DNA of 64,000 bases, taken from JAIEOG01 sp964611895 (GTDB taxonomy: Bacteria > Bdellovibrionota > FAC87 > UBA2466). Position 1 is the first letter of the stretch; every line of letters begins with the position of its first letter. The position numbers were made by a program, and so were the translations under genes. A model generated the notes under the pieces. That model was not told where the DNA came from. It worked only from the letters and a program-made list of their open reading frames with translations, and made no database searches. Positions 16,478 to 25,019 of this stretch are shown one piece after another. Location: assembly GCA_964611895.1 (NCBI GenBank), contig CAZTDN010000015.1, forward strand, positions 1 to 64,000. Reading direction: 5' to 3'.

Positions 16478-18109
16478 ATGAATTTAAGAGCTTTGCCATG
16501 CCTCGTGCTTCTTGTTGCGTGCACATCAACCACCTCACCACTCGAAACCTTCTCACTGAACCAAGAACGCAACCCAGCAGAAGATCCCCAATACGCTCAG
16601 GCAAAACTATTCGATGATTGGTTTCGCGGTAAGCTCAAGCCGGACGAACATAAGGCTTACGAAGAAGGCTGCCGACAAGCCCCCACCAGTCACCCCTTTT
16701 GCTTTACCGTTTTCAACCGCGCCTTACTCACGGCTAAAACCCGGGAAATTGAGAACGAAATGCGGCCTAGCCGTTACCGTGGCCCGACAGTCCGCCCCAA
16801 ATTTGACAGCTCCCTCAAGATTTCAAATCTCTCGGACTTAAAGTCCGCACCCGTACAGGGAATTCTGCGCGGCCTTCCAAAGAACCAGATAAAAAAACTC
16901 ACCGCCCTGAAAGAAACTACTCTCCAAGAAACTCAATGCCCTAACAACCTCGCTATTGGTCTGGCCGCATCCCTAGAAGATCGCCTGGATCAAGACGTAA
17001 CCTTCAACGACATTGCCCGGCTCTATGAAAAAGGAGCTCAGTGCCTAGACTCAAACCCCAATGAACAAGAACCCCTCCTTACCCGAGCCGCGCTCTTTTA
17101 TATCGCCTCCAAAGACTATGCCCCCGCGAGAGACTTGCTAAGTAAAGCAAGCGCTCTCTCTGGTGTCTTCACCGGACGTTCCCTTTACTGGTTACACCGC
17201 ACCCAGTTGCTGCTTTCGGAAACAGCCCCAGCCAGACGCACACTGGAGACTCTTAAGGCGAAGTACCCCTTTTCTTTTCACAGCCTAGTGGCTCAATCAG
17301 CCGCAGGAAAAGATCCAGGAGATGTTCTGTCTAAAGAAACCACGCCGGTGCTAAAACGCTCAAAACTGTGTCCCGAGCTGAATGCGCTGCTCGAGCAGGC
17401 TGAAACACTGAGTCGGTTAGGCTTTGAAAAAACAGCGGGGCAGGTCCTGACTTGGGCAACGGTCTATGCGAAAATAGCTGAACCCGAAGCACTCCTCTAC
17501 GTCGTTCAGCTTAAGAACGCTTTGAGCGATCACAAATCCAAACTCATCATCTTATCCGATGTGCTGTACCAAAACCCTCATCTGATTTCTCGAACCACTT
17601 TGGAGCTTTATTTCCCCAAGGTGTACTTTCCAATTTTCGAAAAACAATCCGAAATCCTGGATCCGTTCCTTCTTCTCGCCGTAGCCCTAAGAGAAAGCGC
17701 TTTTAATTCCACTGCAGTATCGGGAGCGAAGGCTCGTGGTCTCTTGCAACTATTGCCGGGTACCGCACGGCGCCTTAAGAAAAAAGCTAACCTCTTTGAT
17801 CCGGAAACAAACATCAACATCGGTGCTCAGTACATCGTCAATATGCTCGCCAGAACCGAAGGTCGACTTCCCTTGGCCCTCGCAGCGTACAACGCTGGCC
17901 CAGGAAAGGTAGCAACGTGGGTAAAACTTTATCCGATGGAAGATCCCGTGCTCTTTATCGACTTGGTCCCGTTCAAAGAAACCCGGGAGTACATTGGCTC
18001 CGTGCTTCGCAACTACTACTGGTACCGTCGCATTCACAAGAGCCCCGAACCGATTGAAGCAGGCAAAATTTTGGAAGTGGCCTCACTGGAACCCGCCTCA
18101 ACGCACTGA
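16478..18109 (+). CDS. lytic transglycosylase lipoprotein (Slt family, GH23)
   Basis: A 543-residue protein with a lipoprotein signal (LVLLVACTSTT) and a helical, TPR-like middle. The C-terminal SLT domain spans about residues 390-525. Its motifs are ALRESAFN, with the catalytic Glu near residue 405, then GLLQLLPGTARR, NINIGAQYIVNML and ALAAYNAGPGKVATW. It cleaves peptidoglycan glycan strands to 1,6-anhydro-muropeptides, anchored in the envelope. The arrangement is like soluble Slt70 but lipidated. Monocistronic as far as can be seen. Confidence 0.9.
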   Translation: MNLRALPCLVLLVACTSTTSPLETFSLNQERNPAEDPQYAQAKLFDDWFRGKLKPDEHKAYEEGCRQAPTSHPFCFTVFNRALLTAKTREIENEMRPSRYRGPTVRPKFDSSLKISNLSDLKSAPVQGILRGLPKNQIKKLTALKETTLQETQCPNNLAIGLAASLEDRLDQDVTFNDIARLYEKGAQCLDSNPNEQEPLLTRAALFYIASKDYAPARDLLSKASALSGVFTGRSLYWLHRTQLLLSETAPARRTLETLKAKYPFSFHSLVAQSAAGKDPGDVLSKETTPVLKRSKLCPELNALLEQAETLSRLGFEKTAGQVLTWATVYAKIAEPEALLYVVQLKNALSDHKSKLIILSDVLYQNPHLISRTTLELYFPKVYFPIFEKQSEILDPFLLLAVALRESAFNSTAVSGAKARGLLQLLPGTARRLKKKANLFDPETNINIGAQYIVNMLARTEGRLPLALAAYNAGPGKVATWVKLYPMEDPVLFIDLVPFKETREYIGSVLRNYYWYRRIHKSPEPIEAGKILEVASLEPASTH

Positions 18110-18133
18110 ATCAAGCCCGCCTTACCAACGGAT

Positions 18134-18163
18134 TTGACGTCCTGAATCACTCGTGGCTAGTCT
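18134..18163 (+). promoter_or_regulatory. possible sigma-70 promoter
   Basis: TTGACG (18134-18139) and TAGTCT (18158-18163), spaced 18 bases, lie before the ribosome site AGGGGGAA and the TTG start at 18184. The -10 match is poor, so this is tentative. Confidence 0.25.
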
Positions 18164-18183
18164 TCCCACTCTAGGGGGAAACT

Positions 18184-18981
18184 TTGCTTCACCGATTTGC
18201 CACTCTATCCCTATTCACAATCTTGGGAACAGCTACCCTGGTATGCGCAACCCCATCTGCCGAACGCCTAAACGTAGTAAATCTCGCCATTGAAGGGTAC
18301 TCCGCCCTCAAAGATCACCGATCCTATCTCGATGTGGGTGTCTTGCCAGTCTTCGAAAATGGGACGCTTTCTAAGTGCGAGCTCTTGCCCCCCAGGAAGT
18401 CTTCTAAAGCAGCTTCTCAACCGTGGTTCCCTTTTGATTTTTATAATAATGTTTTGGATTCCAGCACCCAAAACACCCAAGATAAATCAAATCGTTTGGG
18501 AGAACCTGACATTTTCTTTGAGGGAGACGACAATAATCGCAATGGACGAGAAGACTCCCACCGCTGGACCTGCCATGTACACGATGCCTTCAAGGGTTCG
18601 CTCTCTTTTTCGGAAAAAGTAATTGAACCCGATCAGTTCACCTTTCAACTCGCCTTCAAGCGAGGGGTGGTTGCTTACGAAGCCCTCTTTCGCACTCGTG
18701 CGTTCGTACGGGATGGCAAGTGCGCGGCGGCAACCGATCATTGCACCCAAATCGAAGACAAAGACGGAAAAAAAACCTGCGCTCCGAACGGTTGGAGTAG
18801 ACAGCTACTGCAAGTCGTTGCTCAAGCAAATCTGAAAGGCGCTTTATCCGACACATTACTCGGCGTCACAGACGAAAAAGCAAAATCTGACGTTGCGGCG
18901 TTGTTTGCAATATTTCAAAACATCGGTCCCTCGGGGGAACCTCTCGGTCAGCCATATCGGGAAAAACAGGCACCTTTATGA
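18184..18981 (+). CDS. secreted protein of unknown function
   Basis: A 265-residue protein from a TTG start with a good AGGGGGAA site and a signal peptide ending near VCATPS. The middle has an acidic loop (GDDNNRNGREDS) resembling EF-hand or thrombospondin-type calcium loops, and about six cysteines (for example CAAATDHC). I do not recognise a family. Its stop overlaps the ATG of the next secreted protein (ATGA), so they are probably co-translated partners. Confidence 0.65.
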   Translation: MLHRFATLSLFTILGTATLVCATPSAERLNVVNLAIEGYSALKDHRSYLDVGVLPVFENGTLSKCELLPPRKSSKAASQPWFPFDFYNNVLDSSTQNTQDKSNRLGEPDIFFEGDDNNRNGREDSHRWTCHVHDAFKGSLSFSEKVIEPDQFTFQLAFKRGVVAYEALFRTRAFVRDGKCAAATDHCTQIEDKDGKKTCAPNGWSRQLLQVVAQANLKGALSDTLLGVTDEKAKSDVAALFAIFQNIGPSGEPLGQPYREKQAPL

Positions 18982-19325
18982 TGGGCAAGTTTTGGATCCT
19001 AGCGCTATCTTCCGTTTCGGCGTTTGCTCTTTCTCCTATTCAGCTTGAATCCGACGGGCGAATCACGACTTCTCCGCATTTGGCTGACGCAAGCAGCCCT
19101 AGAATCGAAATCCTAGATAAAGAAGATTGCGCCGCTCAAAACACCACCCCCTCGGAAGTACTCCTTAAGCCCGGCTGTAAGTTTTTGCGTGCCTACTACA
19201 GGTACGAGTACAAAGAGGCCGGGGAAACTCGCTTGCGCGTCACACCGTTCTCGGTACTCTGGAACTCCGCAGGGAGTCACACCCTCCTTGTCGCCCAATC
19301 CTTAGACCTGCTTCCCCGCAAATAG
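18978..19325 (+). CDS. small secreted protein, partner of the upstream gene
   Basis: A 115-residue protein with a signal peptide (MMGKFWILALSSVSAFALSP) and a mature domain of about 95 residues with two cysteines and probable beta structure. No known motif. It overlaps the preceding secreted protein by four bases. Either of two adjacent ATGs (18978, 18981) may be used. Confidence 0.6.
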   Translation: MMGKFWILALSSVSAFALSPIQLESDGRITTSPHLADASSPRIEILDKEDCAAQNTTPSEVLLKPGCKFLRAYYRYEYKEAGETRLRVTPFSVLWNSAGSHTLLVAQSLDLLPRK

Positions 19326-19412
19326 GCGCAAATTGGGCACCAGCGCCCAAAAAATGCACCAAATTTCGTCGCTTTTAGCGGCTAGCCCGAGCCCATTGAG
19401 CGTATTCCGCTA

Positions 19413-19428
19413 GGGCACACCACTTGCA
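19413..19428 (+). promoter_or_regulatory. sigma-54 promoter (-24/-12) of the VWA-kinase operon
   Basis: The bases at 19414-19427 read GGCAC, five bases, TTGC, followed by A: an exact match to the sigma-54 core. GG and GC are separated by exactly 10 bases. Transcription would start near 19439, leaving a leader of about 58 bases before the GTG at 19497. It lies in a 171-base intergenic gap in the correct orientation. Confidence 0.75.
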
Positions 19429-19496
19429 ATCCGACCCCCTTGCGAGAAATGTAACGCGGCCTAAAAGGGCCCGCTAGCTCAGTGCAAGGAGAGATT

Positions 19497-20738
19497 GTGA
19501 AGATCACATCGAAGAACGGTTCCGATTTTCGACCAAAAGACGGTGAGTTTAGTACAACAACGCTGGTGGAGCTCACTCCCAGCGCGAGCTTGAAACGCGT
19601 CCCAGCAAATGTGCTCTTCCTCGTCGATGCCAGTAGCTCTATGGGCGGAGACAAATGGTCGATGGTAAAAACTGCGCTGAATGAACTTGTTGGCTCATTG
19701 AAAGAAGACGACCGTGTGAGTCTGGTCCTTTTTGGTACAAATGCACGGGAAGTATTCCCTCTCGCCTCCCTTGCTGAAAATCGCAGCGCCATGCAAAATG
19801 CGATTCAAAAACTTGAAAATCCTTCTGGCGTCACTAACTTGGAACAAGGCCTGAAAACAGCCTACAAGGCCTTTGAAGCCAGAGACCAGGCGGACAAGAT
19901 ACGCCGAGTAAATCACGTAATTTTGCTGACGGATGGATTTGCAACAGACAATCAAGGGTATCGACTAGAAAAGTTTGATAAGTTCGAAAAACTCGTTGCA
20001 GAACAAGAACACATCACCCTGACTGGTATTGGTATCGGCTCCGCAGATGACTACGATGCGGACTTCATCAGCCGACTTTCGGAACTCGGACGGGGCTCGT
20101 ACTACCACGCCAATGCGATGGACAAGTTCAAAGAAGGCCTCCAAGCAGAAATGCAGAAATTGCAGTCTTCGGTGGTGGGCGACTTAGTGCTCAAGTTCTC
20201 CAACGTGAGTGCTCGAGTAATGCGCATCGCTCGTGTGGCCCCAGAAATCGTGATTTACGATATCCCGGGGAATGCTAAAGCGTTTGAATTGCCTACAGGC
20301 TCCATGACCCGAGACCTCACAGCGTTTCTGGTGCAGACGAGCTCTCCATCTGGCGGCGAAGTAGGCAGCGAGATACCGCTTTTTACGGTAGAGGGACTCT
20401 ACGACGGCAGCAAGACAGAATCCATTGAGGTCAAATTGAAGGTTACGGACAAAGAGTCTGACTTGGGACAGATTGATCCTGAGGTATTTAAAGCAAGCCA
20501 AGTACTCCAAGTTCACTTGAATGGTGAGCAAATTCAGGCAAGTCTCGAAAACGGCGACAAAGAGAAAGCGACCCGACTCATCCAGAATACCACTCGAATT
20601 GCGAGCAACTTAGGACAAGACAAAGTCACACGGGCCCTAACACGACTTGCCAACGACGTTCGTGCGGGGAAATCCAATGCAGATGAATTGGCTACCATCA
20701 AGGATGAAGCAAAAAAGACCCGTCTGCTGATTTCATAA
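19497..20738 (+). CDS. cytoplasmic von Willebrand factor A (VWA) domain protein
   Basis: A 413-residue protein with no signal peptide or membrane segment. A VWA domain covers about residues 37-225. It has a complete MIDAS metal site: DASSS (Asp44, Ser46, Ser48), Thr113 in GVTNLEQG and Asp146 in LLTDGFATD. The C-terminal half is beta-rich (about 225-320), then helical. I start at the GTG of 19497, seven bases after AAGGAG; a GTG at 19482 is in frame but lacks a ribosome site. The kinase-FHA gene follows 22 bases later, recalling the VWA-kinase pairing of TerY-type modules. Function is unknown; a metal-dependent protein-binding scaffold controlled by phosphorylation is an inference. Confidence 0.85.
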   Translation: MKITSKNGSDFRPKDGEFSTTTLVELTPSASLKRVPANVLFLVDASSSMGGDKWSMVKTALNELVGSLKEDDRVSLVLFGTNAREVFPLASLAENRSAMQNAIQKLENPSGVTNLEQGLKTAYKAFEARDQADKIRRVNHVILLTDGFATDNQGYRLEKFDKFEKLVAEQEHITLTGIGIGSADDYDADFISRLSELGRGSYYHANAMDKFKEGLQAEMQKLQSSVVGDLVLKFSNVSARVMRIARVAPEIVIYDIPGNAKAFELPTGSMTRDLTAFLVQTSSPSGGEVGSEIPLFTVEGLYDGSKTESIEVKLKVTDKESDLGQIDPEVFKASQVLQVHLNGEQIQASLENGDKEKATRLIQNTTRIASNLGQDKVTRALTRLANDVRAGKSNADELATIKDEAKKTRLLIS

Positions 20739-20760
20739 TACTACTGAAAGAGATTGAAAC

Positions 20761-22173
20761 GTGCAGTCGTGTAGCACATGCGGAGAAAAGTTACTCCCCG
20801 GAGCGTTGTTCTGTGACGCCTGTGGTGGAACTGCGTCCGCTGTCAAAGTGGCTCGCAAACTGCGCCAAGCTTCTTTCACTACCATCAAAGACGCCACTGA
20901 CGGACTCCTGGGAGTTGGCGAACGTCTGAAAGGACGTCGCGATTACATCATTGAAGAGGCGATTGCCAAAAGTGGCTTTGGCGCTACTTTTAGAGCAACC
21001 CGATTAGACGATGGTAAAGTCGTTCTCATCAAACAAATGCTCGATCAGCCTAGTTATGATGGGTTTAGAAAACAACTCATGCATGCGTTTAAACGCGAGG
21101 CTATCTTCTTAAGAAAAATTAAACACCCTGCTTTTCCCATCGGCTTTGAATATTTTGAACGTAACAAGTCATTTTACCTGGTGATGGAGTTTATTAACGG
21201 CAAAGAACTCGCCAAAGCGCTGACAGAATACCGAACCGAAAAAGGAAAGGTAGAGGATGGGTTGGTCGTCTACCTGGGCGTCCAAATCGCTGACGCGCTG
21301 GAAGTTATTCACCAACATGGCTATGTATACCGCGACCTAAAACCTCAGAATGTGATGCTTGATGGAATTAGTTCTCGCATTAAACTGATAGATTTTGGCA
21401 CGCTCTATCACCGAGCTGACCCGGACCCCCTTGTATTTGAATCCGAGGGATACACTCCTCCTGACCTAATGGACAAAACCAAGCCGTTCACTGCTGCAGG
21501 GGACATTTACAGCCTTGGAGCACTTCTATACGAAGCCGCCGTTGGAGAGACACCCGTTCTCGGAGATATTAAAGCACTCGAAAACAGCGGGCGTGACCCC
21601 CGCTTAATCGGAATCATCCGAAAATGTTTAGAAGTAGAGCCTGCAAAACGATACCAGCGATCGCGCCAGGTTCGAGACGATTTGGAAAGACTCACGCGCA
21701 AAGGCTTCTGGCCCTTTGGTCAAAACAAGGCGATCGCCCCCGTAGAAATAAATGTACTCCCTAAAACATTGTTCCCTTCAACTTGTACCTTTTGTGAGTT
21801 TTGCGGCCATGCGGACTCAAACTCGCAATCCGGCTATTGCCCCAAATGTCGGGTACCCCTTCGCGTTGGGAAAATTGAGTTTAAGAAAAACACCAAAAGT
21901 GGGATTAAAGAATTTTTCCTGAACGCAGACGAGACCGTAATCGGTAGTTCGGGACAGTGCCACTTTCCCCTACCTGATGGTAATGGCGTATTGCCAAAAC
22001 ACATCCGCATTTTCCGCAAGAACAACGGCTTGTATCTCGAAGCAGTCGATCACCGCGATCCGCACACAGAATTGAATCGCCGCAAAGTCATCGGTCCCGT
22101 CGAATTGCAGGATGGCGATACGATTAAACTCTCTGATTTCACTCTGCAATTCCGAATTAAAGACGCCTGCTGA
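20761..22173 (+). CDS. Ser/Thr protein kinase with two zinc ribbons and a C-terminal FHA-like domain
   Basis: A 470-residue protein from a GTG start. Residues 4-22 are a zinc ribbon (CSTCG, CDACG). Residues 62-310 are an Hanks-type kinase: glycine loop KSGFGATF, Lys91, catalytic YRDLKPQN (Asp192, Lys194, Asn197) and DFG at 211-213. A second zinc ribbon with CEFCG and CPKC lies at about 342-363. Residues 385-468 form an FHA-like domain (ETVIGSSGQCHFPL, LPKHIRI). The usual FHA Arg after Gly is Ser here, so phosphothreonine binding may be lost or altered. No membrane segment, so cytoplasmic. Probably co-transcribed with the VWA protein from the sigma-54 promoter; no PP2C phosphatase is adjacent. 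Confidence 0.88.
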   Translation: MQSCSTCGEKLLPGALFCDACGGTASAVKVARKLRQASFTTIKDATDGLLGVGERLKGRRDYIIEEAIAKSGFGATFRATRLDDGKVVLIKQMLDQPSYDGFRKQLMHAFKREAIFLRKIKHPAFPIGFEYFERNKSFYLVMEFINGKELAKALTEYRTEKGKVEDGLVVYLGVQIADALEVIHQHGYVYRDLKPQNVMLDGISSRIKLIDFGTLYHRADPDPLVFESEGYTPPDLMDKTKPFTAAGDIYSLGALLYEAAVGETPVLGDIKALENSGRDPRLIGIIRKCLEVEPAKRYQRSRQVRDDLERLTRKGFWPFGQNKAIAPVEINVLPKTLFPSTCTFCEFCGHADSNSQSGYCPKCRVPLRVGKIEFKKNTKSGIKEFFLNADETVIGSSGQCHFPLPDGNGVLPKHIRIFRKNNGLYLEAVDHRDPHTELNRRKVIGPVELQDGDTIKLSDFTLQFRIKDAC

Positions 22174-22228
22174 GGAACCGTCTAAGTTTCAGGCAAATCA
22201 CCTCCAATCAAATCGAATACTTAGTTTC

Positions 22229-22253
22229 CTTTTAGGGATAACCTCTCTAAAAG
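22229..22253 (+). terminator. weak stem-loop after the kinase gene
   Basis: CTTTTAG at 22229-22235 pairs with CTAAAAG at 22247-22253 across an 11-base loop, 56 bases after the kinase stop. The stem is AT-rich and only a short TT follows, so it may be a poor terminator or nothing. Confidence 0.25.
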
Positions 22254-22294
22254 TTCGACAACTGAACACCCCGGTTACAGCTGTATTTTCCCTA

Positions 22295-22309
22295 GGCAAG
22301 ATTATTGCA
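22295..22309 (+). promoter_or_regulatory. possible sigma-54 promoter before the Ig-like lipoprotein
   Basis: GGCAA, five bases, TTGCA at 22295-22309 has GG and GC 10 bases apart and only one core mismatch to GGCAC-N5-TTGC. The predicted start near 22320 leaves just six bases before the ATG at 22326, which also lacks a ribosome site. Either the mRNA is nearly leaderless or the match is chance. Confidence 0.4.
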
Positions 22310-22325
22310 GCCCAAATGAATTACT

Positions 22326-24167
22326 ATGAAGATCTGTTTTGGGGTTTTGGGTAGCACTTTGCTTTTTTTGGGCGCCGTGTCTTGTACCGGCAGCCGCACG
22401 ATCGTGGTAGACGGGCAAACTCTGTCAACAACAGAGAATAATAACAACACTAACAATACCGCTTCTTGTTCCGGATCCCTGTCCGCCACAATGATTCCGG
22501 TCGGAGGTATCTCGCTGGCGAATATCCGCACAGGCGATACCATCAACTGGATGGTGACTGCGTCGGGTTGCAGCAACAATTACATTCTGATCACCAGCGG
22601 CGGGGAGTCGATCTCTTTTACCCCCACGACACCCGCTATTTTCCCGATCACTTACAACAATATTACGACCATTAATGAGCAGGTCATTGTCAAAGCGCTA
22701 GATGGCTCCGGCAATGTCATTTTTCAGATTACAATTAACGGGGGAACCTTCACCGTTTCTAGCGGCAGCACGCATTGCGTGGCTACAACTGCATCGCCCT
22801 CGTTCTTTTTGTCTTTGGATTCCAACAATAATCCGGTCGCTCCCGTAACGATTCCAGTTCTGGTCGTTAATAGCTCAACTGGAGTGGGAGTAACCCAAGT
22901 CTTGGACAACGGGGTGGCAGTACCAGCAACACAGGTGGTACCTACCCTCCCTACTTCAGCCGCTCAATCGCAGGTAATTCAGATTCAAGAATCTGCGGTA
23001 GGAACGCGTGTACTCCGGTTTAACGTCGTGGATTCCAGCGGGCGAACGGGCAGCTGTGAAACTTCTGTTTCAGTAGCCGGTTTACTCCCTCCTACACCGA
23101 CCATTTCTTCTCTCACGGCAACTCCGACCATTGTAGGCATTGGCCAGCCGGTAACGTTGCAGCTCACTGCCACTGGTACCGTGACACGGGCTCGTATCGA
23201 TGGTCAGGCCGTTACCTTGAACAACGGCGTTGCTACGTACACTTACGTGCCCACTCGCACAGGAAGAATTACGATCGAAGCAACGGTGGAGAATGATTCA
23301 TCCTCCGTAAACCAAAGTGTGGCTATCCACGTTAATCCAGCTTGTGTAATTCGTGCGGTTACGGGCCCAGCGAGCTTACCCGGGTTGATCCACGCTCAAG
23401 TTGATATCACCGGGAGTTATATCGGCGCTACTGTGGCAGGATCCGGGATCACTAGCGTGAGCCTACCAGCCGGGAACACCGCAACCAATCTAGCAGTAAA
23501 CATTCCCATGATCAGCAGCCCGACACCGCTGAACTTGACAGTCTATGGACCAGACAACACAGAATCGTTCTGCTCCACTGTTGCGGCGGCGGCACCCGTG
23601 CAACTACCTGCACCCTCTTTGACTGTGAACGGCTCCTCCGGAAACACCACCGCCAAGATCAAATCGAATTTGAGCATCTGTTGGAGTTCTCCGGGAGCGA
23701 CGGCTTGCGAATTAAAAGTGAATGGAGCAGTTCTGAGCACGGCGATCAATGGAACCCAAACGGTGAATAACATTCAGTCTGACCAGAATGTCGAGCTTAC
23801 TTGTTCCAACTCAGCAGGGCCAGTGACCAAGAAGGTCCTCGTGACCATGACTGGTAGATGGTACCAAGCAAGCAATGCGGTTTCTTGTTCGTCGGTATGC
23901 GCATCCCAGGGCTTATACAACCGAGCTTCCCCCGAAGGCGCTTACTGCACTTCCGGAGAAAACAAACCTGCGTCTGCGCTTGCCGACGGAATCCTGTATC
24001 CGTATGGAATCAACTTTGCTGGTCCAGATAGTAATACTTACGCAGCGTCCGTTTATACAAGTGATTGCAGAGGCACCGGGACCACATGCTGCTACAAACC
24101 TTCGAATATTCAGCCCCACGATAGAGACGTCACCGACTGGCTCACGGGTTGCTATTGCACGCTTTAA
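22326..24167 (+). CDS. large lipoprotein with Ig-like domains and a Cys-rich C terminus
   Basis: A 613-residue protein with a lipobox (GAVSC, Cys20). A short Asn/Thr-rich linker (ENNNNTNNT) follows. Four or five beta-rich, Thr/Ser/Val-rich segments of Ig or cadherin type run between about residues 45 and 520. The last 95 or so residues contain about nine cysteines (SCSSVCASQG, CRGTGTTCCYK, GCYCTL) and look like a compact disulfide-bonded module. Probably surface-exposed adhesion or recognition. A small outer-membrane barrel gene follows 30 bases later. Confidence 0.75.
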   Translation: MKICFGVLGSTLLFLGAVSCTGSRTIVVDGQTLSTTENNNNTNNTASCSGSLSATMIPVGGISLANIRTGDTINWMVTASGCSNNYILITSGGESISFTPTTPAIFPITYNNITTINEQVIVKALDGSGNVIFQITINGGTFTVSSGSTHCVATTASPSFFLSLDSNNNPVAPVTIPVLVVNSSTGVGVTQVLDNGVAVPATQVVPTLPTSAAQSQVIQIQESAVGTRVLRFNVVDSSGRTGSCETSVSVAGLLPPTPTISSLTATPTIVGIGQPVTLQLTATGTVTRARIDGQAVTLNNGVATYTYVPTRTGRITIEATVENDSSSVNQSVAIHVNPACVIRAVTGPASLPGLIHAQVDITGSYIGATVAGSGITSVSLPAGNTATNLAVNIPMISSPTPLNLTVYGPDNTESFCSTVAAAAPVQLPAPSLTVNGSSGNTTAKIKSNLSICWSSPGATACELKVNGAVLSTAINGTQTVNNIQSDQNVELTCSNSAGPVTKKVLVTMTGRWYQASNAVSCSSVCASQGLYNRASPEGAYCTSGENKPASALADGILYPYGINFAGPDSNTYAASVYTSDCRGTGTTCCYKPSNIQPHDRDVTDWLTGCYCTL

Positions 24168-24197
24168 AAGTGCAGCTGCGTATTGTAAGAATGGGAA

Positions 24198-24938
24198 ATG
24201 CTGCGCGCCAGGATCCTTCTCGTTCTCATCTTGTCTCAGCTCGGTCTCGCTCAAACAACGGCTGCTAAGGACGGCGGCCATGGAGACCTAAGAGCAAGTT
24301 TTGAAGCCGGCGCACACGAAAGCTTGGGCTCTCGGTTCACGCTAGGTTTTAGACTCGCATTGCACGATTTCCTCGATCGGCAGACGGAATTTCAGACAGA
24401 CACTCTCTTCGAACTCTTTTCGGGCAAGGTAGATTTCTTTGGCGGCAACTCGCAATTCTATCTCGATGAGCTCACGGTGGTAAGAGTGGCTCGAATGGTC
24501 CCTCTTTCCTCTCGTTGGAACGAGCTAACCTGGAAGATCGAGGTTGGTGGCCGCACCGTAAAGGAATTGCTTTGCAACCGCTGCGGGGCAGGGAACATTT
24601 TGGGCGGGCTGGGCGCTGCTTTTACCCTGTCGGATACCCTACCAATCACCGCGTGGGTTCTTTTCGAAGCGGAGCTGCTCGGTTCTCCCGCGTTCTCTGG
24701 ATTTCCTTTAAAACCCTCTTTCGGGCCACGCATCGGTTTGCGATTTCAACCCACTCCTTGGCTCAATGGCATCGCCTACGGCTTATATCGATACCAGGCG
24801 TCCCCCATCAGCCCTCACGTCTTTAATTTGGGAACCGAATGGCGTTTGGCATTGGGGCCTGATTGGGCTGTAAATGCAGTGCTTTACCGCCTGTCCGACG
24901 GGTGGCAGGGAGGCCTAGGCGCCCTGGCGTATTTCTAG
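24198..24938 (+). CDS. stand-alone outer-membrane barrel resembling the C-terminal barrel of Lnb/DUF4105 proteins
   Basis: A 246-residue protein with a signal peptide and a strongly alternating beta pattern. Segments such as RFTLGFRLALHDFLDRQ, YLDELTVVRVARMVPLSSRW, and the CNRC pair followed by NILGGLGAAF resemble, from memory, the C-terminal beta-barrel of Lnb N-terminal/DUF4105 proteins. Those proteins also carry a periplasmic protease-like domain, which is absent here. It ends in Phe, as outer-membrane proteins usually do. It lies 30 bases after the Ig-like lipoprotein and may anchor or export it (inference). Confidence 0.6.
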   Translation: MLRARILLVLILSQLGLAQTTAAKDGGHGDLRASFEAGAHESLGSRFTLGFRLALHDFLDRQTEFQTDTLFELFSGKVDFFGGNSQFYLDELTVVRVARMVPLSSRWNELTWKIEVGGRTVKELLCNRCGAGNILGGLGAAFTLSDTLPITAWVLFEAELLGSPAFSGFPLKPSFGPRIGLRFQPTPWLNGIAYGLYRYQASPISPHVFNLGTEWRLALGPDWAVNAVLYRLSDGWQGGLGALAYF

Positions 24939-25019
24939 AGCTGACTTGACTCTATTGCCCGGTTTGCTACTGGTAGCTCTGAATCAGGATCACCATTTTC
25001 GGTGGACAGGAGCTAAACC

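Noticed and set aside
19333..19350. TTGGGC/GCCCAA hairpin after the small secreted protein as a terminator
   Set aside because: On the plus strand the stem is followed by A-rich sequence, so it is not an intrinsic terminator for the upstream gene.
24937..24980. AGAGCT...AGCTCT inverted repeat after the Lnb-like barrel gene
   Set aside because: Arms are 32 bases apart with no U-run; likely chance.
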